From: Xanthobacter sp. YC-JY1
GTDB taxonomy: Bacteria; Pseudomonadota; Alphaproteobacteria; Rhizobiales; Xanthobacteraceae
Reading direction: 5' to 3'
Assembly: GCF_021730305.1 (NCBI RefSeq)
Contig: NZ_CP032674.1
Location: forward strand, 4,077,001-4,141,000
Length of the DNA stretch: 64,000 nt
Every line of letters starts with the position of its first letter. Positions within the stretch are counted from its first letter, which is position 1. Below, in pieces: positions 52,171 to 60,239 of the stretch. The notes beneath the pieces are model-generated. The model was given only the letters and a program-made list of their open reading frames with translations. It did not search any database and was not told where the DNA came from. The position numbers and the translations under genes were made by a program.

Positions 52171-52348
52171 GCCCTGCTATGCCCGGCGCGAGGTGGCGCC
52201 CATTGAGCGCGTCGTCTGGCGCATCCGCACCCTGCATCCTTTCCGCCCCCTGGTGCTGGTGGACGGCCAGCGTCCGCCGCTGACGCTGGACCGCGTGGAA
52301 GACGTGACGCTGGCGCGCGTGCGCTTTCTTGAGCGGGTGGCGGCGTGA
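52160..52348 (+). CDS. hypothetical small phage protein
   Basis: A 62-residue basic protein (MRREPCYARREVAPIERVVW, HPFRPLVLVDGQRPPLTLDR). It is Arg-rich with a probable beta-strand core. No family is recognised. It overlaps both the CII-like gene and the MT-A70 gene, so it is part of one coupled unit. Confidence 0.65.
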   Translation: MRREPCYARREVAPIERVVWRIRTLHPFRPLVLVDGQRPPLTLDRVEDVTLARVRFLERVAA

Positions 52349-52923
52349 GCGACGCTGGATGGCCCTTCGGTGCCCTCGCCATGTTCGGCTATGACGTGAT
52401 CGTGGCCGATCCGCCGTGGGACTTCGCGCTCTATTCCGAGGCGGGGGAGGCGAAGTCCGCCAAGGCGCACTATGCCACCATGCCGCTCGATGCCATCGCC
52501 GCGTTGCGCGTGGGCGATCTGGCGCGGGGCGATTGCCTGCTGCTGCTGTGGTGCTGCGAATGGGTGCCGCCGGCCGGGCGGCAGGCTGTACTCGACGCCT
52601 GGGGCTTCACCTACAAGACGAGCCTCATGTGGCGGAAGACGACCGCCAGCGGGAAGGTGCGCATGGGGCCGGGCTACCGGGCGCGCACCATGCACGAGCC
52701 CATCCTGCTCGCCACCATGGGCAACCCGCGGCACCGGCCGTTCCCCTCGGTTATCGACGGCGTGGCGCGCGAGCACTCGCGCAAACCCGAAGAGTTCTAC
52801 GCAGCCGTCGATGCCTGCTGCCCCGACACCCGCCGCGCCGACCTGTTCGCGCGTCAGGGGCGGCCGGGCTGGGAAGGGTTCGGCGACGAGATGAAAAAGT
52901 TCAACGTAGCCTCTAAGCCATGA
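52345..52923 (+). CDS. MT-A70 family DNA N6-adenine methyltransferase
   Basis: A 192-residue methyltransferase. The catalytic motif is VIVADPPWDFALYS (DPPW), with AHYATMPLDAIAAL and the late SRKPEEFYAAVDACCP typical of MT-A70 proteins. In phages these enzymes modify adenine in DNA, which can protect the genome from restriction or mark replicated DNA. No matching restriction enzyme is nearby, so it is an orphan methylase. Confidence 0.92.
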   Translation: MSDAGWPFGALAMFGYDVIVADPPWDFALYSEAGEAKSAKAHYATMPLDAIAALRVGDLARGDCLLLLWCCEWVPPAGRQAVLDAWGFTYKTSLMWRKTTASGKVRMGPGYRARTMHEPILLATMGNPRHRPFPSVIDGVAREHSRKPEEFYAAVDACCPDTRRADLFARQGRPGWEGFGDEMKKFNVASKP

Positions 52924-52931
52924 TCCGACGC

Positions 52932-53306
52932 TCAATGAACAAATTCAACTCGCGGGATGAGCTTACGAACTTTCTCGACACACTCAATGAGCCAGTCGGA
53001 ATGAATAGCGTACGCGCCATTTGGGCTTCCCGCTGCTTCTGGCATGATGCTCACGTCCCAATTGAAGGGTACAGCATCGGTGTGCACTTGGATGATCGCG
53101 AATCGGAGCGGGCTAGTCGGAATTTTTTCCTTAAAGAGCTGAACTATTTCGAAAGACACGTTTTCAGGGTAATAAAGCTCTTTAGCTCCGCCATACACGA
53201 GCGTATTGCCCGCTGCGTCGGTCGGCATCTCTTGGACGGCTTTGAGAAGCTCGCATTTGGCAACTTCCGCCTGAGCTTCCCGCAGCTTCTTCTCATCATC
53301 GCTCAT
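52932..53306 (-). CDS. hypothetical reverse-oriented gene (moron candidate)
   Basis: A 124-residue soluble protein starting MSDDEKKLREAQAEVAKCEL, with later parts LVYGGAKELYYPENVSFEIV and LRFAIIQVHTDAVPFNWDVS. It is the only gene read against the rightward arm. Its DNA is near 45-50% G+C, clearly below the rest of the window. It has its own AGGAG ribosome site, and a perfect palindrome (53321-53337) lies in the promoter position. These are the marks of a phage moron expressed in the lysogen. No family is recognised. Confidence 0.8.
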   Translation of the reverse strand: MSDDEKKLREAQAEVAKCELLKAVQEMPTDAAGNTLVYGGAKELYYPENVSFEIVQLFKEKIPTSPLRFAIIQVHTDAVPFNWDVSIMPEAAGSPNGAYAIHSDWLIECVEKVRKLIPRVEFVH

Positions 53307-53320
53307 GTAAACACTCCTGT

Positions 53321-53337
53321 ATCTATCGGCGATAGAT
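53321..53337. promoter_or_regulatory. palindrome in the promoter region of the moron candidate
   Basis: ATCTATC, 3 nt, GATAGAT: a perfect inverted repeat 15 bp upstream of the moron start codon, in AT-rich DNA. It could be an operator for self-control or by a host regulator. It is unrelated to the cI motif. Confidence 0.5.
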
Positions 53338-53422
53338 TGGGGGCGCGTTGTAAATATTCAAGACCAGCACACATCGCCCCCCAAAACATAAATACACCCA
53401 TCTGCTCTTGGCGGCATCTCGC

Positions 53423-56251
53423 ATGACCATCCTTGAAGCCGCCCTAGCCTATGGGCGCCGTGGCCTGCGCATCTTTCCCTGCGACCCGCACCCGGAAAAG
53501 CCCCGCTCCAAGCGCCCTCTCGTGGTGGCGGACAAGGATGCGGACGGAAAGCCTATCGAGGGCACCGGCTGGCCGCTGAAGGCCTCCTGCAATGAGGCGC
53601 AGATCCGCGCCTGGTGGAAGCGCTGGCCCGACGCGCTGATCGGCATGGCGCCGGGCTGGGCGGGCGGCTATGTGGTGGACCTCGACCCGAAGGGCGAGCC
53701 GGTGGAAGCCGTGGAAGCGCGCCTTGCGGAAGCCATCGGCAGGCCGTTGCCGGCCGGGCCGCGCACCATCACGCAATCGGGCGGGCGGCATGTGTGGTTC
53801 CGCCGGCCGGAGGGCGCGCACTGGCCCAATGACCCGCCGGGGTTGAAGAACATCGATATCCGCTGTGATGCCGGCTACGTCATCCTGCCGCCGAGCATGC
53901 TGCGCAACGGCAATGCCTACAGCTGGGAGGGCGAGCCCTTCGACCCCGCGACGGCGCCGGAGGTGCCCCCCGCCCTGCTAGCGCTGATCGCCAACCGGAA
54001 GAGCGGCAAGCGCGAGACAGGGCCAGCCGACATGCCGGAGCCGCAGGAGAGCGGCCCGGCGCGGGCGCTGTCCTCCGACCGGCCCGGCGAGGTGGCGAAG
54101 CGCAACTATGCCCGCAAGGCGCTCGACCGCATCGCGGCCGATCTGGCGCGGGCGGCGGAAGGCACGCGCGGCACCGAGCTTTATGCGGCGGCCTGCGCGC
54201 TCGGCCGCTTCATCGCCGCCGGCGCCATTTCCGAGCGCGAGGCGAGGGCCGCTTTGGAGGATGGGGCCGAGGCATGTGGGCTGGTGCAGGCGGACGGGCG
54301 CCCCCGCGTGCTGCGCGAGATCCAGCGCGGGCTCGGTGTCGGCCGCGCCGATGCAGCGGACGTGATCGCCCGCCTGGACGATATCGCCCGCGAAGCGGAA
54401 AGCCGGCGGCGGCCCTCTGGCGGCGGGGTCTACCCGCCCGAGGCGCCCTTGCCCGATGGCGCGATCCCGGAACCCTCCCGGCGGGGGACAGTGGGGCCGA
54501 CGCCCTCCCCTGCTGGTGGTGATGAGGTGGGCCCGGACGGGAGCGAGCCCGATTCGAGCGAGCCGGTTGATGATGCCGAGGGGGGTGATGACGGCCCTTC
54601 GGACGGTGCCGCGCCGGGCACGGACATGGACGTGGTGGCCGCCTGCGCCCGCCTCGACCATTCCGACACGGACAATGCCAAGCGCTTCGTGGCGCACTTC
54701 GGCCGCGACCTGACGGTGCTGGAGACCGAGGGCATCATCAACACCGACTATTTCACCTGGGCGGGCACCCATTGGGACATGGCGGGCGGCAATGACGCCG
54801 CCGTGCGCCTCGCCAAGCAGGTGGGCGGGCTGATCGGCCTGGAGGCGGATCTCCTCGCCGCCACCCCGTTCGAGCTGCGGGCCATGGAAGATGGCGACCA
54901 GGCGGAGGAGGACCTCGCGCGGCTGGAAAAATCCTCCGACAGCTGGACCGACGCGGACAAAGCGCAGGTGAAGCGCCTGCAGCGCGTGATCGACGCCAGC
55001 GCCGAGGCACGGGCGGCATTGGACAAGCGCAAGGTCGCGCGGCGCAAGTTCGGCGTCTCCTCGAAGAACAAGGCCCGCATCGTCGCGCTGAAGGACTTGG
55101 CGGCGTGTGACCTGACGCGCAAGCCCGAGGGCTTCAACGCGGACCCCCGCGCCTTCGCCTGCCTGACCCACACTCTCCAGTTCATCCGCCGGCCCGACCT
55201 GGAATGCCCGGACCCGGAGGTGGTGCGCCTCGTGCCCGTCGCCAAGGCAGTGAAGGGGCACAGGCGGGAAGACTTCATCACCAAGGTGCTGCCTGTCGCC
55301 TATGACAAGGATGCCAAGGCGCCGCGCTTCGAGGCGTTCATGACGCGCTTCCAGCCGGATGAGGCGACGCGCAAATGCGTGCAGGTGGGCGCCGGGCTCG
55401 GGTTACTCGGATTGCCGGTGCAGAAGGTGTTCTTCCACTACGGCAATGGCGCCAACGGCAAGAGCGTGTTCCTGGAGACGCTGGTGCGCGTGTTCGGCGC
55501 GCTCGCCTCCTCTTTGCCGACCGAGGCCATCGTGGGCACCAACGACAAGCAGGGCGGCGCGGCATCGCCGGAGCTGGCGCGGCTCTATGGCGTGCGCTTC
55601 GTGCGCATCCTGGAGCTGCCCGCCAACGCGCCCTTGAAGGAGGAGATCATCAAGAAGCTCACGGGCGGCGAGGCCATCCCCGTGCGCAACCTGTTCAAGG
55701 GCTTTTTCGAGTTCCAGCCGGTGTTCATCGCCCACATGTCGGGCAACGGCTATCCGCGGATCGATGGGACCGATAACGGCATCTGGCGCCGCATCGCCGT
55801 GATCCACTGGCCGGTGACCCTGACTGAGGAAGAGCAGCGGGACTTCGAGGAGGTGGTGGGGGAGTTGGTGGCGGAAGGCCCCGGCATCCTCAACTGGCTC
55901 ATCGCTGGCGCCCTGACCTACCTGCGCGAGGGGTTGGTGATCCCGGCATCCGTTCGCGCGGCGACGCAGGAATATCGCGACGAGATGGACGTGGTGGGGT
56001 CGTTCGTCACCGCATGCGTGGTGGCGGCGGAGGGCGAGCATGTGACCGCCCGCACCATGTATCAGGCCTATGTCTCATGGGCCGACGCGAACGGGAAGAA
56101 GCCCGTCACAGAGACCCGCTTCGGCCGCGACATGAAGCGGAAGGTGGCCCATGGAACGGGGCCACGCGGCATCCACGTCTATCAGGACTGCCGCCTTGAG
56201 AACGTGCCCGCGCGCCCTGACGCGCCCCGCAGCCCCGATGATGAGGCCTGA
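53423..56251 (+). CDS. phage primase-polymerase/helicase (PrimPol plus D5-P4-type helicase)
   Basis: A 942-residue replication protein. Residues 1-190 form a PrimPol-type domain (metal site near YVVDLDPKGEP, then SGGRHVWFRRPEGAHW). A Pro/Gly/Asp-rich linker spans about 320-400. The D5/P4-like helicase domain includes FFHYGNGANGKSVFLETLVR (Walker A), PTEAIVGTNDKQGGAASPEL and a late RIAVIHWPVTL. It should prime and unwind phage DNA. The ATG at 53423 is preferred to a TTG 15 nt earlier. The repeat-rich segment after its stop is a likely origin. Confidence 0.93.
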   Translation: MTILEAALAYGRRGLRIFPCDPHPEKPRSKRPLVVADKDADGKPIEGTGWPLKASCNEAQIRAWWKRWPDALIGMAPGWAGGYVVDLDPKGEPVEAVEARLAEAIGRPLPAGPRTITQSGGRHVWFRRPEGAHWPNDPPGLKNIDIRCDAGYVILPPSMLRNGNAYSWEGEPFDPATAPEVPPALLALIANRKSGKRETGPADMPEPQESGPARALSSDRPGEVAKRNYARKALDRIAADLARAAEGTRGTELYAAACALGRFIAAGAISEREARAALEDGAEACGLVQADGRPRVLREIQRGLGVGRADAADVIARLDDIAREAESRRRPSGGGVYPPEAPLPDGAIPEPSRRGTVGPTPSPAGGDEVGPDGSEPDSSEPVDDAEGGDDGPSDGAAPGTDMDVVAACARLDHSDTDNAKRFVAHFGRDLTVLETEGIINTDYFTWAGTHWDMAGGNDAAVRLAKQVGGLIGLEADLLAATPFELRAMEDGDQAEEDLARLEKSSDSWTDADKAQVKRLQRVIDASAEARAALDKRKVARRKFGVSSKNKARIVALKDLAACDLTRKPEGFNADPRAFACLTHTLQFIRRPDLECPDPEVVRLVPVAKAVKGHRREDFITKVLPVAYDKDAKAPRFEAFMTRFQPDEATRKCVQVGAGLGLLGLPVQKVFFHYGNGANGKSVFLETLVRVFGALASSLPTEAIVGTNDKQGGAASPELARLYGVRFVRILELPANAPLKEEIIKKLTGGEAIPVRNLFKGFFEFQPVFIAHMSGNGYPRIDGTDNGIWRRIAVIHWPVTLTEEEQRDFEEVVGELVAEGPGILNWLIAGALTYLREGLVIPASVRAATQEYRDEMDVVGSFVTACVVAAEGEHVTARTMYQAYVSWADANGKKPVTETRFGRDMKRKVAHGTGPRGIHVYQDCRLENVPARPDAPRSPDDEA

Positions 56252-56264
56252 CGGCCGGCTCTAG

Positions 56265-56563
56265 ACCCTCCGCCTGCGGAGGGTTGCGGAGAGTTGTGCG
56301 GAAGGTTTTTCTCAAACCCTCAACGCTGAATTTCATTGCACGCCAATGGGTTGGCGGCGCATGCGGAGGGTTAGGAGGGTTTTCCCGCGTCTATGCAATG
56401 CATAAGGGGTTAAGGGGCGGCGCGAAGTCGCCGCGATAATTCTCATGTATATGTCATGAAAAACCCTCCTAACCCTCCGCAGGAGGGAGTATATTATTGA
56501 TTTGATTGGCGATTGTGGTGTGGAGGGTTGATGAAAGACCCTCCTCAAACCCTCCTAACCCTC
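56265..56563. repeat. CCCTCC iteron-like repeat array with a 21-nt inverted repeat; candidate replication origin
   Basis: The 326-bp gap after the primase carries at least nine copies of AACCCTCC-like units in both orientations. A perfect 21-nt inverted repeat has arms at 56363-56383 and 56460-56480, 76 nt apart; the spacer is AT-richer in its second half. Seventeen bases of the right arm recur as a direct repeat at 56547-56563. A short hairpin ACCCTCC/GGAGGGT (56265-56284) begins the array. Such arrays beside a replication gene usually bind an initiator. I see no gene here. Confidence 0.65.
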
Positions 56564-56577
56564 AATCGGAGCGCAAG

Positions 56578-57189
56578 ATGGATCGTGTGGACATCGAGGC
56601 CCTGGTGGACTGGGCCTATCGGGTGCAGTGCGTGGATCGGGTGGTGGGGGCGGTGAACCGGCGCGGCCCGTCCGGGATGCGTTCGGGGACCAATGTGATG
56701 GTGACCGTCGCCGTGCTGGGCACGAAGATCGACCGGTCCCCCGCCTTCCTCGCCGACATGGGGGCCACAGCGCAGGACGATGCGTTTGTGATCCACGATG
56801 CCGTCATGCGCCTGCCGTCCGAGGCGTTCGGCCTTGTCGTCGCCCACGCCAAGGGGGGCAGTCGGCCACCGTGGCACGGGCTGGACGCGGAGGCGCTGGT
56901 GGCGGACACGGACAAGCGCGGGCGAGTGCGCGTGATGCTTGGCACCGATCGTCGGCCCGTCGCCTGCTGCCTGCGCCACAGGGTTGACCCCGCCTTGGTG
57001 GAGTTCAGCCGGGCGCAGTACGTCGTGTGGTGGGAGGCTCTATCCGCTCTCGCCGAAGAGCTTCGGGGGCAGTTGGTGGACAGTGACCCCCTGCCTCCGG
57101 CCGCGGCCCGTGAGCCCTGGCTTCTGCCCCCGCTCGTCTATGTCGAGGAGCGGTTCGGAATGCCGCTTGACACTGCGATGAAAATTTGA
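56578..57189 (+). CDS. hypothetical phage protein
   Basis: A 203-residue protein starting MDRVDIEALVDWAYRVQCVD. The C-terminal part has a conserved-looking YVVWWEALSALAEELRGQL followed by Pro-rich PLPPAAAREPWL. Similar proteins occur just before the terminase genes in other alphaproteobacterial prophages, a position that would suit a late-gene regulator, but no DNA-binding motif is visible. It is followed by a terminator at 57220. Confidence 0.75.
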   Translation: MDRVDIEALVDWAYRVQCVDRVVGAVNRRGPSGMRSGTNVMVTVAVLGTKIDRSPAFLADMGATAQDDAFVIHDAVMRLPSEAFGLVVAHAKGGSRPPWHGLDAEALVADTDKRGRVRVMLGTDRRPVACCLRHRVDPALVEFSRAQYVVWWEALSALAEELRGQLVDSDPLPPAAAREPWLLPPLVYVEERFGMPLDTAMKI

Positions 57190-57219
57190 CTACCTTCAAC
57201 CACACATAAACAGCTCTAG

Positions 57220-57251
57220 AGCCCCGCCGGCACCCGCCGCGCGGGGCTTTT
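57220..57251 (+). terminator. rho-independent terminator
   Basis: An 8-bp stem AGCCCCGC / GCGGGGCT (57220-57227, 57241-57248) is followed by TTTT. It ends the rightward early operon before the late genes. Confidence 0.85.
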
Positions 57252-57330
57252 GCTTGGCGCTTACTGTTGTGTTGTAAGCCCGAAACCCTGTCCCGACCGG
57301 CCTTCCCGCCCCCCTTTTTGGGTCCTTCCC

Positions 57331-57352
57331 CCGCCCAAACGTATACGGGCGG
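57331..57352. other. hairpin upstream of terminase small subunit, possible packaging-site element
   Basis: CCGCCC and GGGCGG flank a 10-nt loop holding GTATAC, about 75 bp before the small terminase gene, where lambda-type phages carry cos. A packaging role is only inferred from place. Confidence 0.3.
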
Positions 57353-57424
57353 ACAGGGCGCGCGGGGTGGCCAGCGGGGCGGTGTTTTGGGAAGGCTGAA
57401 GTTCACGCCGGAGGGTGAAGTTTC

Positions 57425-58060
57425 GTGAAAACGATCATCACCAAGGGTGAATTTGCGAAGCTGAAAGGGCGGGCGCCCTCGGCCATCTCCAACTGGATCG
57501 CGGACGGGCGGATCACACCGGCGGCGCTGGTGGGCTCGGGCGTGCGGGCTCGGATCTGGGTCGAGCAGGCGGAGCGCGATCTCGCGCGCAACCTCGACCC
57601 GTCGCAACAGATTGCTCAGGACCGGCCGGTGTCGATGACGGCGCCAGCGGGCGGAGCGGCGCCGGAAGCCCCCGCGGCGCCGCTCCCCGCCCCGGCCGAA
57701 GACGAGGACCTGCGTCGGCGCCGGCGGGCGGATGCTGAAAGCGCCGAGCACCAGGCCGAGCTGCTGCGCATGAAGCGCGAGCGGGAGGCTGGGCGCTGGG
57801 TCGAGGCGGCGGAGGCGCAGAAGCGCTTCAGCGCCGAGCTGGTCAAGTTCGTGACCGAGGTGGAGACGTGGGCGGCGCAGAAGCTGGCCCGCGCGCTTGC
57901 CGAAAAGCACGGGCTCGACTGGCGCACCATGTCGGCGGACGTCCGGGCATCGTGGCGGGAGTTCCGGGGGGAGAAGGCGGACGCGGCCGGGGCGGCGCGC
58001 GGGAGCCGCGACGGGCGCGGCGACGACGACGGAGACGGAGCGCCGGCCGCGCTCTTGTGA
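57425..58060 (+). CDS. terminase small subunit-like DNA packaging protein
   Basis: A 211-residue protein starting at a GTG behind a GGAGGG site. Residues 5-40 are a winged HTH of the Nu1 type (GEFAKLKGRAPSAISNWIAD GRI region), for recognising cos. A Pro/Ala linker and a long charged helix (QAELLRMKREREAGRWVEAA; FVTEVETWAAQKLARALAEK) follow for assembly. It stands directly before the large subunit, the normal order. Confidence 0.85.
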   Translation: MKTIITKGEFAKLKGRAPSAISNWIADGRITPAALVGSGVRARIWVEQAERDLARNLDPSQQIAQDRPVSMTAPAGGAAPEAPAAPLPAPAEDEDLRRRRRADAESAEHQAELLRMKREREAGRWVEAAEAQKRFSAELVKFVTEVETWAAQKLARALAEKHGLDWRTMSADVRASWREFRGEKADAAGAARGSRDGRGDDDGDGAPAALL

Positions 58061-58069
58061 GGGTTGGTC

Positions 58070-60025
58070 ATGTCGTTTCTGGTGGACCCCGACGACCTTG
58101 TCGCTTCGGTGTTCGCCACGGTTCTGCACCCACCGCCGGCGCCGGACCTCAATGCCTGGGCGGAAGAGAACATCGCCTTCGGCAGGGAGAGCCCCTTCCC
58201 CGGCCGCTACAGCCGCAAGACGCTGCCGCTGGCGCAGCGCATCCTCGAAGTGCTCGGGCCGGACCATCCCGCCCGCGTGGTGACGCTGATGGGCTCGGCG
58301 CAGGTGGTGAAGACGACCATCGGCCAGATCTTCGTTGCTGGCTGCATGGATCTCGATCCGTGCGACATGCTGTATGTCCACCCCTCGCACGACAATGCGC
58401 TGCGATGGGCGCGCGGCAAATGGCGCCAGATGCGCCAGCAGTCGGACGCGCTCAAGCGCGTGTTCGGGAGTGAGAAGTCCCGCGACGGCACGGACAACAT
58501 GCTCTACCAGGAGCGCCGCGACGGGCGGGGCTCCCTGCTCATCACCGGCGCCAACAGCCCCGCCTCGCTGTCGATGATCACCGTATCGCGGCAGGTGCAG
58601 GACGATCTGGCGAAGTGGGAGCCGAACGCCGGCGGCGATCCGGAGTGGCAGGCCGATTCGCGCTCGGCGAGCTTCGATCAGGCGAAGATCCTGAAGCTTT
58701 CGACGCCGCTGTTCGCCAAGACGTGCCGCATCACGCGGGCCTATCGCGCCGGGACACAGGAGCGCTGGCACGTACCCTGCCCGCACTGCGGGCACGAGCA
58801 GCCGCTGGTGTGGGAGAACTTCCTTCCCTCTATCGAGGCGGAGCGGCCGGAGGCGGCGCACTTCACCTGCGTCGCATGCGCGTGCGCCATCGAGCACCGG
58901 CACAAAAGCGAGATCGTGGCGCGGGGCCGGTGGGTGGCGGACAACCCCTCGGCCCGCCAGCCGTCGTTCCATGTGTGGCGGGCCTATTCCCCGGCACGCG
59001 ATTGGGCCTCCATCGCCGAGGACTGGCTGCGCGCCCATGGCGACCCGCACGCCGAACAGACGTTCTTCAACGATGTGCTCGGCCTGCCCTATGACCGCGC
59101 CGCCGAGGCGCCGCCGTGGGAAGAGATCCGCGACCGGGCGAACGCTGGTGATCTGGAACGCGGGCGGGTGCCGGTGGGCGGGCTGCTCATGGTGGCCGGC
59201 GTGGACTGCCAAGGGGACCGCGTGGAAGTCCACGTGAAGGCCATGGGCGAGGGCCTGCGGCGGTGGACGGTGGACTACCTGGTGATCCCCCACCACATCG
59301 CCACGGTGGAGGCGCAGGTCGAGCTCGACAAGGTGCTGGTGCAGACGTGGCCGGACCGCTTCGGGCGCCGCCGCGCGCTCGACATGCTGGCCATCGACGG
59401 CAACGCCTACACCCGCGACGTGTTCATGTGGGCGAAGAAGCACCCATGGACGAAGGTGATCGTGGTGCGCGGCGCCAAGAGCGATCTCGCTCCGCCGCTG
59501 GCGCTGGTGAAGAACGAACGCAAGGCGGACGGCGCCGTCCAGAAGACGCAGAAGCGCTTCTTCAACGTGGGCGTTTCGGGCCTCAAGAGCGGGCTCTACG
59601 AGCACCTGAAGAAGCCCGACCCGCTGGCGCGGGGCTACTGCGGCTATCCCAAGGGGCTCGGAGACGAGTTCTTCCGCCAGCTCACCGCCGAGGTGCGGGT
59701 GATCAAGAAAGACCGCTGGGGCGTGCCGCAGGCGTTCTGGCGGGTGGATCACGACCGCAACGAGGTGCTCGACACCGAGAACTATGCCGAGGCCGCAGCC
59801 ATCCGCTGCGGCTGGTACACGCGGCTCCCGGAGGAATGGGAGCGCCTGCGGCTGGAACTGGAGCGGCTGGAAGACCAGCCGCAGCCCGATCTCTTCGACC
59901 CGGCGGCACCACTGGCCGGCGCCATCCCCGCGCACCCCGCGGCACCCGCGCCCGACCCGGAGCCGGCGCCGCCGACCTCCTTCTTCCGCCCCCGCGAAAG
60001 CGGCGGGTGGTTCAATCGGGACTGA
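58070..60025 (+). CDS. terminase large subunit (lambda GpA family)
   Basis: A 651-residue packaging motor and nuclease of the GpA family. The N-terminal ATPase has the divergent Walker A region VTLMGSAQVVKTTIGQIFVA, then MLYVHPSHDNALRWARGKWR. A zinc-ribbon (CPHCGHEQPL; CVACACAIEH) precedes the nuclease domain, with VAGVDCQGDRVEVHV and MLAIDGNAYTRDVF supplying acidic residues. The tail contains QPDLF, which fits the sliding-clamp binding consensus. The ATG at 58070 is preferred to a TTG at 58064. Confidence 0.95.
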   Translation: MSFLVDPDDLVASVFATVLHPPPAPDLNAWAEENIAFGRESPFPGRYSRKTLPLAQRILEVLGPDHPARVVTLMGSAQVVKTTIGQIFVAGCMDLDPCDMLYVHPSHDNALRWARGKWRQMRQQSDALKRVFGSEKSRDGTDNMLYQERRDGRGSLLITGANSPASLSMITVSRQVQDDLAKWEPNAGGDPEWQADSRSASFDQAKILKLSTPLFAKTCRITRAYRAGTQERWHVPCPHCGHEQPLVWENFLPSIEAERPEAAHFTCVACACAIEHRHKSEIVARGRWVADNPSARQPSFHVWRAYSPARDWASIAEDWLRAHGDPHAEQTFFNDVLGLPYDRAAEAPPWEEIRDRANAGDLERGRVPVGGLLMVAGVDCQGDRVEVHVKAMGEGLRRWTVDYLVIPHHIATVEAQVELDKVLVQTWPDRFGRRRALDMLAIDGNAYTRDVFMWAKKHPWTKVIVVRGAKSDLAPPLALVKNERKADGAVQKTQKRFFNVGVSGLKSGLYEHLKKPDPLARGYCGYPKGLGDEFFRQLTAEVRVIKKDRWGVPQAFWRVDHDRNEVLDTENYAEAAAIRCGWYTRLPEEWERLRLELERLEDQPQPDLFDPAAPLAGAIPAHPAAPAPDPEPAPPTSFFRPRESGGWFNRD

Positions 60026-60028
60026 CCG

Positions 60029-60235
60029 ATGGCCTACACGCAGGACGATATCGACCGGCTGAAGCGGGCCATCGCGCTCGGCGTGCGCCGGGTGAAGTAT
60101 GCGGATGGCCGCGAGCATGAATACGATTCGCTCTCGGCCATGAAAGAGCGTCTGCGGGACATGCAGGCCGAGGTGAACCCGGCCGGTGCGCAAACCTCGC
60201 GCGTGGTCACCGTCACGAACGGCCGGGACTGGTGA
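60029..60235 (+). CDS. gpW-like head-tail joining protein
   Basis: A 68-residue protein with the gpW pattern: MAYTQDDIDRLKRAIALGVR, VKYADGREHEYDSLSAMKER, then an Arg/Gln-rich end. It stabilises packaged DNA at the head and provides the site for tail joining. Position between large terminase and portal is the same as in lambda. Confidence 0.92.
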   Translation: MAYTQDDIDRLKRAIALGVRRVKYADGREHEYDSLSAMKERLRDMQAEVNPAGAQTSRVVTVTNGRDW

Positions 60236-60239
60236 GCCG

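Noticed and set aside
52345..52923. Restriction-modification system around the MT-A70 gene
   Set aside because: No endonuclease or specificity gene is adjacent; the neighbours are a CII-like regulator, a small protein and a reverse-oriented moron.
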